Assembly: GCA_026874595.1 (NCBI GenBank)
Contig: CM049320.1
Location: forward strand, 50,110,714 to 50,174,713
Direction of reading: 5' to 3'
DNA length: 64,000 nucleotides
From: Sipunculus nudus
Lineage: Eukaryota; Annelida; Sipuncula; Golfingiida; Sipunculidae
Of the stretch, positions 1 to 12,100 are shown piece by piece. Position 1 is the stretch's first letter. Every line of letters starts with the position of its first letter. The notes under the pieces are model-generated. The model had not been told where the DNA came from. It did not search any database and saw nothing but the letters and a program-made list of their open reading frames with translations. The position numbers and the translations under genes were made by a program.

Positions 1-1902
1 CTCTCTTCCAATTACAGAATAAACTTATAATATTAAGTATTAAGATATTAAGTATAATGTATTGAAATAAAGGAATAAAAAATGACTGTGAAATTATTAA
101 TTCTACGGTTGGCGTTTTTTTTTGCGACTGCTTGGTGTATATTTTAGGTACTATATGATATAAATATGTGGTCAGGAGGGGTAGATATCGCAAAACGGGC
201 GGGGGGGGGGGGGTCAACACTGTGACTAAGGTAAACAATTGTGCCTATAGTGTTTAAGATACGTTATTTATACATAACTCTCTCAAACAGAAAAAATAGG
301 AAAGAGAACAATGCTCGTCTTATAAATAACCCCCAATGAATAACTCAAAATGATTCCCGTTACTGACAATCTGGCACGAGGTTTTTCTATTTCTCTGCGG
401 TGAATCCTGTTCATTTCTTTGGTTGAGATTGGTGATTCTTCATATGCCGTCACCAAAAAAGACCCTTGATACATGGTATCTGGTAACTATTATTTTCAGT
501 CACGAATATTCGTTGCATGAAGGAAAATGCTGCACAACTTACAGAAAACCTGACAAAAAACTCGGATGTTATGCAATCAGTCCTATCTTAATTGCATAAC
601 AATATTTTTGAGAAGAATATGATATGCGTGTTTAGATATGTGAATTTTAAGGAAAATAGATTCATCATATTTTACAAATCATTCAGACTGAACATTCCTT
701 AGAAGTGACTTATAATCAGCTGATTTCTTTTGATAACATGTTTTTGGTCAATCAATAACGTTTTCTGTATTCTGATCCGAAGATATATCTTTATATTTCC
801 ATGTGGTCCCTTATCGAGCTTTTCAGGTTTTTGTGGAGGTATACGCCCTCAACTTCTCGCCTATAACAATAACACTCCAAATCCTGGATATCGCTGGTCC
901 CATATTACATTGGGCACGATTGATAGTTAAAAAAAATATTGCAGTTATGAAAAAAAACACAATAATCCTCTCGTGTCTTTCTTTGCCTATAACTGTTATA
1001 GCTTAAAGGATAACAGTTTTCTTTCCAGAGAAAATGTTTATTAGTGCATTCGTATGAAGGTCATCCATAAATTTCTTGATTAAATCAAAATGTCCCAACA
1101 AAAATATATCTTCAATTGTACCGATCCATGCCGGATAGCCTGGCGTTTTTTCAAACCATGTAAATATTTTAAAACAAACAGATGGCGTTAATGGCGTTAA
1201 TGTATAGATAGCATGGCAGCATGTCAGCGGTGTCTATTCTCTTTTGTTAAAAGGAGGACAGTCTTCTCGAATCGTTGTCCGGCTACTAGTATTAACAATC
1301 CTTTTAATTTTACCTTTTTTGAAATAAACAGGTTCTCATTTATAAAGTCTCTCTCTTTTTGGGTCGATTTAAACAAACCTCGGGTTGACAAACAAAGCCG
1401 AGGATTATTTAATCAACCAGGCTTTCTAGATTTTGTCGTTTGATATTTGAAGAAAATATTAAATGCAAAAATGGAATTTTAAATTGTAAGGGAAAATGTG
1501 TTGCATGTTTGGGATTACTAAGTTAAAGATTTGTTTTTTACTTTGCTGATTTCTGAGTAGAAAAAGATTTTCTTCAGAATGTTGGTACATTGAATGAATT
1601 TGTCAACGACTATTCAGCGTTTTACACATAGTTGACTCCACGTCGTCTGAGATATATCGATGTCCGTTCGTCCCCTCTTCCTTAGCACTCATTTGCTTAA
1701 AGGCATTTTCTTATAATTTATAACTTGCAATGCTAAACTCATATTTCCTCTCACTATTATTCCCTATGTACCCTTATGATAAGATATATTGTGTAGAATG
1801 ATTATGTCTAACTTATACAGTAACTATACGACGTGACAGTCGGGAAAATTGTGTTATATTGATGTATATATACCTAAGCCAACACATAATTATACACCTG
1901 CG

Positions 1903-1944
<42 letters not shown>

Positions 1945-2100
1945 GAATGCCATGCTTCCTGCTCACCAATCCGTTCCAAGCAAGCAGCTTATAACGTCAG
2001 CAATTGAATAAATAATGCATCCTTATATCGGTATGAACATACCTCTGCCTGTTTAGGCAACGAGTTATTCATAATATAGGAATATATTATGCGTTTTTTC
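1..2100. other. Gene-free upstream flank
   Basis: AT-rich sequence with no exon I can support on either strand. It holds a poly-G tract at about 199-213 and an (AT)n microsatellite at 1904-1935. Short open frames here are low-complexity and lack domain signals or splice context. Confidence 0.5.
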
Positions 2101-2107
2101 TCATGTT

Positions 2108-2113
2108 TATAAA
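2108..2113 (+). promoter_or_regulatory. Possible TATA box of the PCSK9-tail/sushi gene
   Basis: A TATAAA hexamer lies 76 bases before the proposed start codon at 2184. A transcription start about 25-30 bases downstream would give a 5' leader of roughly 50 bases and would exclude the in-frame ATG at 2103. Spacing fits, but AT-rich DNA produces such hexamers by chance. Confidence 0.35.
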
Positions 2114-2183
2114 CGACAGCGTCAGGTTCCCTCCATCAGAGCCCCGAGCATGCGCTCATGATGGTCCGCCAGAATACAGAAGC

Positions 2184-2235
2184 ATGCTTCTATTAATGGC
2201 AGCGACCCTTGTTTTCTGTTCGACAGGACATGGAG
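2184..2235 (+). CDS. Exon 1, signal peptide
   Basis: Encodes 17 residues, MLLLMAATLVFCSTGHG, plus one base of the next codon (phase 1). The donor is GGAG/GTAAGAG, a near-consensus site. An in-frame ATG at 2103 would add 27 polar residues before the hydrophobic stretch, so 2184 is preferred. Short upstream ATGs at 2150, 2158 and 2161 are out of frame. Confidence 0.62.
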
Positions 2236-5200
2236 GTAAGAGAGTTTTCATCGGGATTAAAACTATAATTATTATTAAAAGGAGTTACAAAAGGTAGAGT
2301 TTAATCACAAATACCGACTGTGTTCATTGCTTTTAATGGTAAGCCATTTACATTCTTTGGTGGAGTTTTGAGTAAAAAAAGAATATCATTTCACCATTTA
2401 AATAAGCTGTAATTTCATCCGTAAAAATAAGAGTTATTTACAAAAAAATGTCACAGTATAATATTTCAGAAATTACTAACATTAAAACAATAACTGATAT
2501 TATAGTATGATTCTTTCGTTTCTCTGACACTGTTGAACCGTGGTATTGAGGTACATATTAAATAATCCATTTTGATAGATCAAAGGGTTGAGGGGATGGA
2601 GAAGTTTGCTGAATAAAGTATTTTAGGTCAAATCTTTTTATATGTTTTTAATTTCTTAAGGGAAGATTTTCCTTGTTATATTTTCCCCAAAATTGTTGAA
2701 CATTTTAATGACAATATTAACTTTTTTTCATACAGACTCTTCCGTTGATACATTCAAGGTCTTTCTTCAAAATACCCCTGCACCCTTGTGACCCATATTG
2801 ATTTAAGATGGAACCACAGCTAAAATCATTTGAGAAAAAGTGCACGTGTGTGTAAAGGAGTGATTTGGGCAGGGCTGGGGTTTGTTGCCCAAGCCACACA
2901 GTACAAGGAAACTGCGCCCGTGAGATAGTATATTTACATCTATTATGATTACATAATTATATCTGGAAGAACAAGATTTGAGTCAATTGGACACTTCTGA
3001 TTATATGAAGCATTAGCCCGTGTAATGATATGATGTAAAAAAATTCTACATCACATTTGCGTTGTAAGAATCTTATACTGAATTACCTAGAGTTCATTAA
3101 AATATACGAAGGGTAAGCCAGAAATCAGAGAAGTTCGATAGGAAGGTATGTGGAAAGCTGGCTTTAAAACATATTACAGCCACACTTTATTATTTTAAAA
3201 TAGCTTATAATTCCTGTCATATCTTATTATATCGAAACAGCTTTCCAAAAAAAGTTTATTATATTACTTTGTGCTAAATATGAAATACGTAATAAATTAA
3301 TTACTGAGAAATATAGTTTTAAAATAAAAGCCCTTCAAACATAGGCTGTTTGAGTAAGAGCAAAACAAATGTCCGAGAGCACTTTAGCATACCATGTAGC
3401 TATCTTGTTCTATAAAATAACATCCATTGCAAATTATTCAGCATATTCAACATCGAAAGAAGCATTACCATCGAAACTTTTCCCGTTTTTTCATTATGTG
3501 ATTTTTATGTGACGGATAAACATGTTGACTCACTTGCAAAGGCGGCCCCAAGGAGGTTGGCAAAGAGCCAACTCTAGCTGGGTACAAGGTGACGCGTGCC
3601 CGTTTATCACGCATGAAAAGCAACCAGGTGTGAAAGATATTACCACATAAATAAATGAAATACACTGGACAAGCCTTGCTAGTGACTAAACATTACCACC
3701 TAAATAAATGAAATAACTGGACCAGCCTTGCTAGTGACTAATCATAGACTAATCTGTTTATAACTGTTCGCATTGTAACTTAAATATGGCATATGTCGGG
3801 AAAAAAAGCTATTTAGCAATAGATTGTAAAATTATGCGCGCCACGTCCATAGGTGGTGATATTTAGTTAGGCATACTTCTTCATATTATTCTTATCCTCT
3901 CACTTTTTCTTCCGTTTCATTCATTTAAATCAGGATGTACCTCACCATAGTCCAAATATTTGATACAATCTTAGTAACCTTGACCTATATTTCAAGGTCA
4001 GATAGGTCAAAGTATGCAATTTCAAGGCGTTCAATGTCGATTTTCCTATCTATAAGGAGTACAGACAAATATCTGGTTATCATAATTTTTGGGGTTCAGC
4101 TTTGACTTCAATCATGCGGAAGCATATGACATTGTTGACTTAGCACTTTTTACAGAGATTACGTTTCTGGATTAACAATTTGACAAAGAAAGTTGTTTCA
4201 TTCACAGACATGTGTCATTTCAATGTAAGATTCCAATCGTATGTTTGGTAGCGATATCTTTGATTGTTACCTCCGCCAAAGCCTGGTGGGTTATATTTTT
4301 GGTGGTGTTGGTTTTTCTGTTAGAGTTATTATTCTAAAAGTTCTCATGGGATTTTACTGATACTTTTTGAATATCTTGGCAAAGATAAAATGAACAATTA
4401 TTCAAGTTTTGGCGTGATCAAGATCCCGTCTGGATCGAGACATTTGTATGTTAAAATACAGCATTTCTGACAATGCCGTGTGGGGGTAATGAGCTGTCTT
4501 GGCAGAGGTGCGCGCTTTCTTACCACAATTCCAGTACTGGATTAATGTGTGATTAAGAAAATGTACCTTAAGAATTTCCAACTCATCAATGGACACTCCA
4601 GAAGAAACAACCAAATTTCATTTTGATTTACATAACTTTAGTTCTTCCAAAACTATTAGAGGTGGATAATATATCAGTGAGAGAATCGGAGGTATTGATG
4701 GGTGCTGGTGGGGTCGGGTCAGATAGTTGAAGATCAGGGACTGTCGTATGACAGTAACAAGAAGTCTAGTTCCTTCTGTCTCGATCGTCCTGACGTAGAC
4801 AAGGACAAGGTACAACTCGACATTTTCATCACAATACATCTTTTATTTATAACTATATATCTCTCTTATCCATAAATTTGGCAATCTGTCATTGGTGGAG
4901 TCATTTATAATTAAAATGTTTTTGGTTACCACACAGCACTTGATTTTATTTATACACATAGGTCCCTTAGATACTAGTTTTTTTTAAAGAACAAACGGGC
5001 TTTTTCCCTTCAAAGCACATTTACACAAAAATGCCCTGACAAACGAGTTGCTCGTTGGACCAAATCCCAAAACAACATCTGAATGAAATTGTATCTGTTA
5101 TTATCGATATTGTTAATTCATCATTGACAGAGGGATATTTTCCTGAGGTTTTAATTCTGTGCTTTTCATTCCTCTATTTAAAAAAAACAAACTTTGTGAT

Positions 5201-6113
5201 CAGAATATTCTGAAAAAAAACTACCAAGCGGTATCAAGTCTCTCAGTTATTTCAAAAATACTTTTAAATGCTGGGTCTAGCTGATATATGAATGACCTTG
5301 ACCAATTTTTCAAGGTCACATAGGTGAAAATGATGAAATGATGTCAACGGAAACACTCGTAAAGAATTTGAGGCACATTCACCAAACTTACTAAACTTAC
5401 CAGGCCTGATTCACCTTATCACAGGCTAGGCCAAGTTCGAACATGGATGACCTTGACGCATTTTCAAGGTTACAGCGGCTATATTGCTAAAACGATAAAA
5501 ACACAACGAGAATTTAAGGTACAGTCAATAAACGACGTACCTTCTTAGGGGCTAGGTCAAGTTCTAATATGGATAACCTTTATGCAGTTTCGAGGTCTCA
5601 GAAGTAATCTAGGAGGGTAAAATTGACCCATCTCAGATTTCATACAGATTTCACAGCATTTTTTCCAGCATGGGACATACTAGATCAACTTTCCCTTGTG
5701 GTAGTTCAAATAAACATTCCACATATGTAAAATATACGTACATCTAATGAGAAAAGATTTGTGAAAAGTAACAAAGCGCACTCAGCAGTTTTCTTATGTA
5801 TTTTTGTAAATACATTACATGAAGTTTATTTTCTGGTTAAATTTGTTCTTTATTTCCAACTTGGAATTCTCAAATTCTGATACAAAAAGTCTGTGCAATA
5901 CCGACTAACTAAATATCATCAGTGCTTATGAATTTCTGCTTATATATAGTGTACTACCAATTCGTTCAAAAGGAATATCTAAAAAAATGCCAACTTAATT
6001 TAACTGATGACTATACGCATCATATTATTATATATATATATAATTATATAGATATATATATTTATATATATATAATATATAGATATATATTTATATATAT
6101 ATAATATAATATA

Positions 6114-6172
<59 letters not shown>

Positions 6173-9100
6173 TTTGATAAGAAAAAAATGCGCGTTAGCT
6201 ATTAAGCGGAGTTTTGTTCATTACACAGGACAGTATTTACATGTCAAGAAACAAAAGTTTTATTATCAAAATAAAACAGAACACGGAATTGGGTTGTCAG
6301 TCCAATTAATAATAAAAAAAGGACCAAGTGCACGGACCTGACTTTGCAGTAATCTGCATTTGGTATATTTCATTACAATAAAAAATGATTTCATTGATAA
6401 TTTTGATTAGTATCATGTTTTCTGCTATTGCTATTGTAACCACGCGATCACAAGTTCTAATCCTCCGTATTTTCCCACTTTTCGTTATATATATTTATAA
6501 CTTTATTTCCCCAAGTTTATGTTATGCTGACCGTGAATTGCTGAAACTTATCCTTATAATTGTAATTATATTTGATGTGGTTTTTTCAACTTTATTCCAC
6601 TTACCTCATTATCTTGTTTGCATATGCCTCTAATCAAGATATCCTCAGTTTCGATTTCAGTATAGTTTTTGGAAATGTAGAAACTTTATCAATTATTTGG
6701 GCGATATTCAAAATGTTACAATCATAGTTTTTAATGGAAACTGTATACAAGTTACTTTTTCAATTGCCTAATTTTACATAAAACCAGTGCCACTGCGACT
6801 TTGAAAGTCAAGGGTGATAAGTGCAGCCTTTCCTGAAGCTAAATTGTAAAGGATTCTATTCAGCGGACAACTCATTTAACTGAATACATTTTTATGTCTA
6901 TTACTGAAAATTTCAACATTTTTTTTATCAGATCTCCTACAAAACCCGATTATTGGAAAGGCGTATTAAAAAAACATTCTGTTAAAGTGTCAAAAGCTTT
7001 TTTTTTTAAATAGAGTGTTAATATGGCCATTCAAGTTGTTAATTACGTGTTTATGTTGTGATATCATCGATATCATCATTTATGAAACCTGTTTGGTCCC
7101 TATTGATGACAGATTTAATCATGTTTTTTGTAACGTGATGGGCAGGGTCTTTGTATAATGTGTTATAAACAATGTAGGGTTTTTTTAGAACATTTCCGTC
7201 ATGCAGATTTATCATTACCCTTTCGTTGTGTTTTAAAGTACCTGGTGTAGAACGCATAATTGAAAGAATTATGAAAATGCTATAGATATATCGGTCCAGG
7301 AAAGTTTAAGAATTCGGTGGTTATTCCATCTAAACCTCGACTAGAGTCATTTTCCTATTTAAACACCTCTGTTGGCTTCCTCTATAGTTATTAACCCATA
7401 AAAATGATCCTCGTCACTAAGCTGTGGTGATTTAATATCTAGTGTAGGGTATTTTCTCAGAATGTTTCCTTCAAGCAGATTTAACATTACTCCTTTTGTC
7501 GTGCGTTTACAAGTAACCTGGCGTAGAACGCATAATTCAAAGAATCATTAAAATGCTATAGATATATCGGTCAAGGAAAGATTGAAGAATTCTTTAGTTA
7601 TACCATCTCAACCTCGACTAGAACCATTTTCCTGTTTAACACCTCTGTTGGCTGCCTCTATAGATATTAACCCACACAAATTATTTTGTCCTCGTCATTA
7701 AGCTGATGTGATTTAATATCTTGTGTAGGGTATTTTTGGTAGGTCTTACATCAGTACATGCAATATATTCAGAAATAGATCTTGATATATGTTTAGATAT
7801 CAGGACTGCTAGACCGTTACTTGGCCTCGTACCATTAAATATAAGACAATGTACAGCGCCATTCAGCACACGTATGTCCTCGCAAGTTGTCCTTGCCTGT
7901 TAACTTTACATCAACGCATATATCTTATATGCCTTTTAATTATAAACAATATAAGAAAATACATGTGTCTTGAACTATGTTCCCTCATACGTTTGTCCGC
8001 GTATGTGTGTGTGTGTGTGAAAGGACAGAAAGAGTCAGATCAATTACACCTATAATGTTTGTTTCCAGTCAGAGGCCAAAATATTATGATAGTCTACGGA
8101 CCCTGGAGTGGTACTAGAAACGATGCATTATCCTCTGAACAATGTCCAGTTGGCTACAATATTGAAAAGTGCGAGTGTTCAGGGGTCACTCAATGTGATG
8201 GCACCTACGTAAAACGTGAAGGTGGAAAGACAAGATGCTATGCACAGAACTGTCATGATTGCGGCGGTGTAAAAGTATTTAATATTTTCTTTATCTTCCA
8301 AACATATAATATTGGATACAAAATCCCACACTCAGTTTCTCTCCATCTGTATACTTATACCCTCACTCTTTCATTCGAATTAATGCACCTATTTATATAC
8401 CTAACAAATATTCTGAAATACTGTGTCTGGAATAAAACAATGGATTCATTGACCGATTTAATACTAGAACAATACATAATCAGAATGAATAAAGAATCTA
8501 AAAGTCGGTTTCCTGCCTGTACCATTTAAGAACAAGTGGCCCATAGGCCATGACGCTCAAATGAATTTGATATACCTGTGATGCATGTTATAATCTGGGG
8601 GAAAATATTTGTCAAGGAACTTTGAACAATGGATCAAATTACTTTCATAGTGCTCAAAATCAGGCGTTTATTTTAAAATAGACCTTAGAAAATAGGATAC
8701 AACGACTTTATTTAGGGATTCTCAAATGATTCTACCAAGAATTTATTAGATGAAAAATTATATGTCCACCTGCTACGATTTGTGTCCATATAATTTATCC
8801 AGTGCTTATTCACAGAATATTGGTCACAATGACCTTATTTAGAGTTTAAAGAGGATTTTACAGGGCCCTCCCTGGATCTCAATTTAGTTCTTGGTTCAAC
8901 TGCTACCATTTGTTCCCGTCTGACTAATTAGGTGTGAAAATCATGTTCTTGTACATACCTCACATAAAATCACAATCATTTCTTACATTAAAGACTTTAC
9001 GTCTGACTTTCGGAAGACTCAAAATTAGATAAGCTCGTACCTCACTGATTTATGGGCAAATTTCAGGTGTTGAAAGAGATTTGCCCAACTTGAATTTTAA

Positions 9101-12100
9101 AGTTAGGAGGTTCTGAGCCCAACCGTTATGATTTGTGTGCATCTGACTTTGACAGTACTAAATTCATGTTTTTTACTCATTGGCTCACATAATATATGTC
9201 ACAGTGACCTAATATCTAGACTCAAAGGGGACTTGCCAAGGACTTCCCCGGTTTTTACAGTATAAGGTTCAACAGTTATGTTGTGTGCAAGGTGACCGTC
9301 TGGGTGCTCAGAATCACATTGCTGGTAAAGTATAGGTCTCCTTGACCTAATTTCAGGTTCCCTTGGGGATTTGTCCAAGATTTCCCTGAAAGATATGATA
9401 GAAGATTCCAAGAAAAGTTAACAAAATTTGTTCCCTATCTGGAGCAAAAAAAATATTTTTGGTCCGAAGCTTGCAGAATGCAGGTCACCTTTTCCTATTT
9501 TCAGGTTTCCAAGGCGATTTGCCCAGGATCTCCCTAAATGTTACATAAGAGAATCCTGGGCCTATAGGATACAATTTCTTTACCGTTTGACTTTGTGGGT
9601 GCTCAACTCATGTTTTTGGCCCGTATATCGCAGAATATGCCAACATGACCTAATTTCAGGTTTCCAAGGAGAAATGCCTAGAACCTCCCAAGATGTTGCG
9701 TTAGAAGATTCTAGACCTAAGAGATAAAATTTCTGTGCATTTGACTTTGAAGGTACTCCAAATCATGTTTTTGGACCTTAAATTGCAGAATGTTAACATG
9801 ACCTAATTTCAGGTTTCCATGGAGATTTGCCTAGAACCTCCCAGGAGCTTGCGTTAGAAGAATCTACGTCTAACAAAAAGAGCTGTGCCCATCTGATTTT
9901 TAGGGTGGTTATATGACATTTTCCTATGGGTCCCAGAATATGGTGACCTAATCTCGTGTTTCCAAGGTTATTTGCCGAGGATCTTGGAGAATAATAAATT
10001 AGTAGATTCTAGGCATGATAGATACAGCCTGTGCCCACTCTGACTGTCTGGGTGCTCAAAATCATTTTGTTTGTACATATGTCGCAGAATATTGGTCATC
10101 ATGAACAAATTTCATTTTGCCAAGGGGATCTGCTTAGGATGATTTGTCAGAATTATCTAAGTCTTACGATTTGTGCCCTGTTAACGGACGGACGGCTGAA
10201 CGGCCAGACAGCCAACAGACAAAGCGTAATCGCTATAACGCAAATGACTTTGAGTCAGCTGAACTAATAGTCTAGATACCGGAGGCCACCGAAATCGATT
10301 GGGCCAAGCCGAAGAACGAAGATTTACCATGCAGTCTTTGCGTCTGCTTTCAATCCATAATACCTCTGAGAAAGCTACTATTTAGGTAGCGTTTGATATC
10401 TAAATGGAACTAACATTTGCTCCTCAAAAAAGCCCGCTGGTATTCTGCGACCAGTATCACAGACATATGATGTTAAACGGTTAAAAGAATTCAACTGTGA
10501 ACGGTACATACAAAATTTAATGATAAAAAAAAACCCTTAAAATGGAAAATGTGCAGGTAAAATACTGAATAATTTTGTAATATTTCTAAAAAAAGTAAAA
10601 TTTCCAATGAATACCACTGATAGCTGTGATAGAAGAAATAAGGGATGATATTTTGTAAATGATTCATATAAATAAAGGTTATCCATTAGAAAAAAAAAAC
10701 CCATGTTAAAAACAAAGGAATAGCATTACATTTTATGATTTACAATTGTCCGTCATGTAATACATATAATAACTAGAAAATTGTACGTTATGTAATACAT
10801 ATAATAACTAGAAGCTAGTGGGACACACTCGTTGCTTACACGTTTAAACACGCTGATCAAAATTTATACAAATATTTGTTCAAGCTCTCAACAAATCCAC
10901 AATACAAACCAAAATTGCTTTCAATGAAAATAAAAATGATGTATTAGTCATAACTAAGATCGACGTCTGATATACAACCAAACGACACCAAAAGCAATTG
11001 AGCTTAGAATCAAAATATATAGTACCACAGGTTGTTATAATTCATTATAGCAATTCATAAACTGGAAACGCATTACATTTTCTTGGTAAATTACTTTAAG
11101 GCGATGCTCACCTGTGTGAAGATCACTGAAGGGACGGAACGGTATATAATCAAAGCTTCGGCCTATATTAGGCGACCAACCATCTCATGTCCACAAGGTA
11201 CTATCCTTGTAAGCTGTATGGTTTTAAACAGGTGAGTATCATTGCTTTTCTCTTATACCTAAATACGTTAATAGTAGTTTTCATTCTTTAACTGCAATAT
11301 TTTATTAGGAAAGTGTGTTTGAACATAAAATATTTATAAGCAATATACCCCATTCACGCCAATACACACAAAGAGCTCCCCAACCAAAGTGTAAAAGGCA
11401 CTAATGATTTCAGTCAAGCGCGCATGGAATTATATTGACTATTACCTGTTATTTTCAGCTGGACGAAAGGGCCATCAGAATCAATAAGTTTTACTTTTGA
11501 CGGAATGACCTGCACAAAAGATGAACCCGCACAATATGGGGTTCAACTTCATGTGATTTGTCGTGGTAGGTTGAACCTGTATTCAAAATTTGCTTTATTG
11601 TGCTTTCAATATGTTGGTCACTGTTATTTGCATTTGATTTGATTTTGTGAGATAGCAAAAGCAAAACAAACTGGATGTGCATTCTTCCTTAGAAACCATG
11701 TAAATCATTATATACATTGGTATGATACACATTATACCAGAAAAAAGCAATCATATGGACAATAAAGATGTATTTTTTCAATTTTAAAGAAAAAAATACT
11801 GTTTATAGTTTGCTTGTCATTTATTGTTGTTCACTTGGTAGACCAACATATTATAATATCATGCATCGTTTTCCGCTCTTAGTGCATTGTAAAGCTGGCG
11901 ATTGCCTTTTCATACTGTCATCTTAACAGCTGCCTATTGCGGGCACCCAGGAGTTTTAGGAAATACGCTAAGAAATGGTAGTGATTTTTACTACCAGGGT
12001 GAAGTGAGGTACGAATGTAAAGAGAATATCTACATGAAGATGGGTCACCAGCTGTTGACATCTCAGACAATAAAGTGCCAAGCAGACGGAACCTGGAATG

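Larger units (their letters stand above)
2236..8068 (+). other. Intron 1 of the PCSK9-tail/sushi gene
   Basis: About 5.8 kb without supported exons. It holds a dispersed-repeat copy near 3110-3190, AGGTCA-type inverted repeats at 3975-5610, a LINE fragment at 5060-5275, a long AT microsatellite at 6027-6169 and a tandemly duplicated L1-like fragment at 7060-7735. Confidence 0.55.

Noticed and set aside
6385-6633. 82-residue very hydrophobic frame
   Set aside because: AT-rich DNA gives Ile/Leu/Phe-rich frames by chance; no splice sites, charged loops or homolog recognised.
8269-8529. Read-through of exon 2 into a 156-residue frame
   Set aside because: After 8268 the text becomes AT-rich and hydrophobic with no relation to the module, while the 8268 donor is in phase with exon 3.
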